Shown one piece after another: positions 5,068 through 5,140 of a stretch of 5,140 nt of DNA (its first letter is position 1; the number at the start of each line of letters is the position of its first letter). Origin of the DNA: Clostridia bacterium (GTDB lineage: Bacteria; Bacillota_A; Clostridia; UBA1212); NCBI GenBank assembly GCA_017464985.1, contig JAFTXL010000144.1:1-5140 (forward strand). Direction: 5' to 3'. The translations under genes and the position numbers were made by a program. The notes below the pieces were generated by a model that saw nothing but the letters and a program-made list of their open reading frames with translations, did not search any database and was not told the origin of the DNA.

Positions 5068-5140
5068 CTAAAGAAGCGTCTGCGCAGCTGAATCAGAGTT
5101 ATCTGTTTTTATATCAAATATATCATTTCCTTTCAAATCC
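5068..5140 (-). CDS. murF: MurF (UDP-MurNAc-tripeptide--D-Ala-D-Ala ligase), 3' part ending at a premature TAG, runs off right edge
   Basis: The frame entering from the right edge encodes 23 residues, DLKGNDIFDIKTDNSDSAAQ followed by TLL, then TAG. DNSDSAAQTLL matches the last helix region of the MurF C-terminal (Mur ligase C) domain, which comes just before the conserved GDxVLVKGS motif. MurF adds D-Ala-D-Ala to UDP-MurNAc-tripeptide in the cytoplasm and provides the substrate of MraY, encoded immediately downstream. With the TAG read as stop, the product lacks about 29 conserved C-terminal residues. Whether it is still active, read through, or the TAG is a sequence error cannot be told from here. 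Identity rests on a short stretch plus the motif beyond the stop and the dcw gene order. Confidence 0.7.
   Translation of the reverse strand, partial: DLKGNDIFDIKTDNSDSAAQTLL

Noticed and set aside
5068..5070. Genome-wide reassignment of TAG to an amino acid
   Set aside because: Only one in-frame TAG is seen, and a point mutation or sequence error explains it more simply; genome-wide evidence would be needed.

Overview
The window looks like chromosomal DNA from a low-to-moderate-GC Firmicute, most likely a Clostridia member of the Oscillospiraceae/Lachnospiraceae kind. This is inferred from the clostridial style of the MurA, FtsW and MraY sequences, the strong GGAGG ribosome binding sites with several GTG/TTG starts, the Bacillus/Clostridium-type LexA box, and a YolD plus UmuC-type polymerase pair typical of Firmicutes. 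No species can be named from the sequence alone.

Right part (about 2735-5140, all on the minus strand, transcribed right to left): a piece of the division and cell wall (dcw) cluster in the usual order murF -> mraY -> ftsW. Only the 3' end of murF is present, and its reading frame is interrupted by a TAG 29 codons before the position where the conserved C-terminus ends. mraY and ftsW are complete. ftsW ends in an imperfect 16-bp tandem repeat and is followed at once by a good intrinsic terminator. In many Clostridia murG, and often murA, would follow here; neither does.

Middle part (about 294-2551, minus strand): a DNA damage cassette with its own promoter. A near-consensus sigma-A promoter has a 13/14 match to the Gram-positive LexA box inside its 17-nt spacer. 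It drives a Y-family translesion polymerase of the UmuC/UvrX type, then a 48-residue remnant of a DUF5131 (phage Gp37/Gp68-like) cysteine-cluster protein, then a YolD-like protein. Between ftsW and this promoter lie about 180 bases with no credible gene but with three consecutive predicted hairpins.

Left edge (2-241, plus strand): a murA fragment in the opposite orientation. It matches MurA up to and including the catalytic-cysteine motif and then loses similarity exactly where a perfect 10-bp inverted repeat ends. It converges on the SOS cassette.

Taken together, an intact peptidoglycan-precursor/SEDS operon abuts an SOS mutagenesis cassette that sits at what looks like a rearrangement breakpoint, with decayed genes (murA fragment, DUF5131 remnant, interrupted murF) around it. 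Assembly or sequencing error is a live alternative for the murF and murA lesions. I see no convincing new biological system. The best leads are the breakpoint, the murF amber codon, the DUF5131 remnant and the structured spacer.
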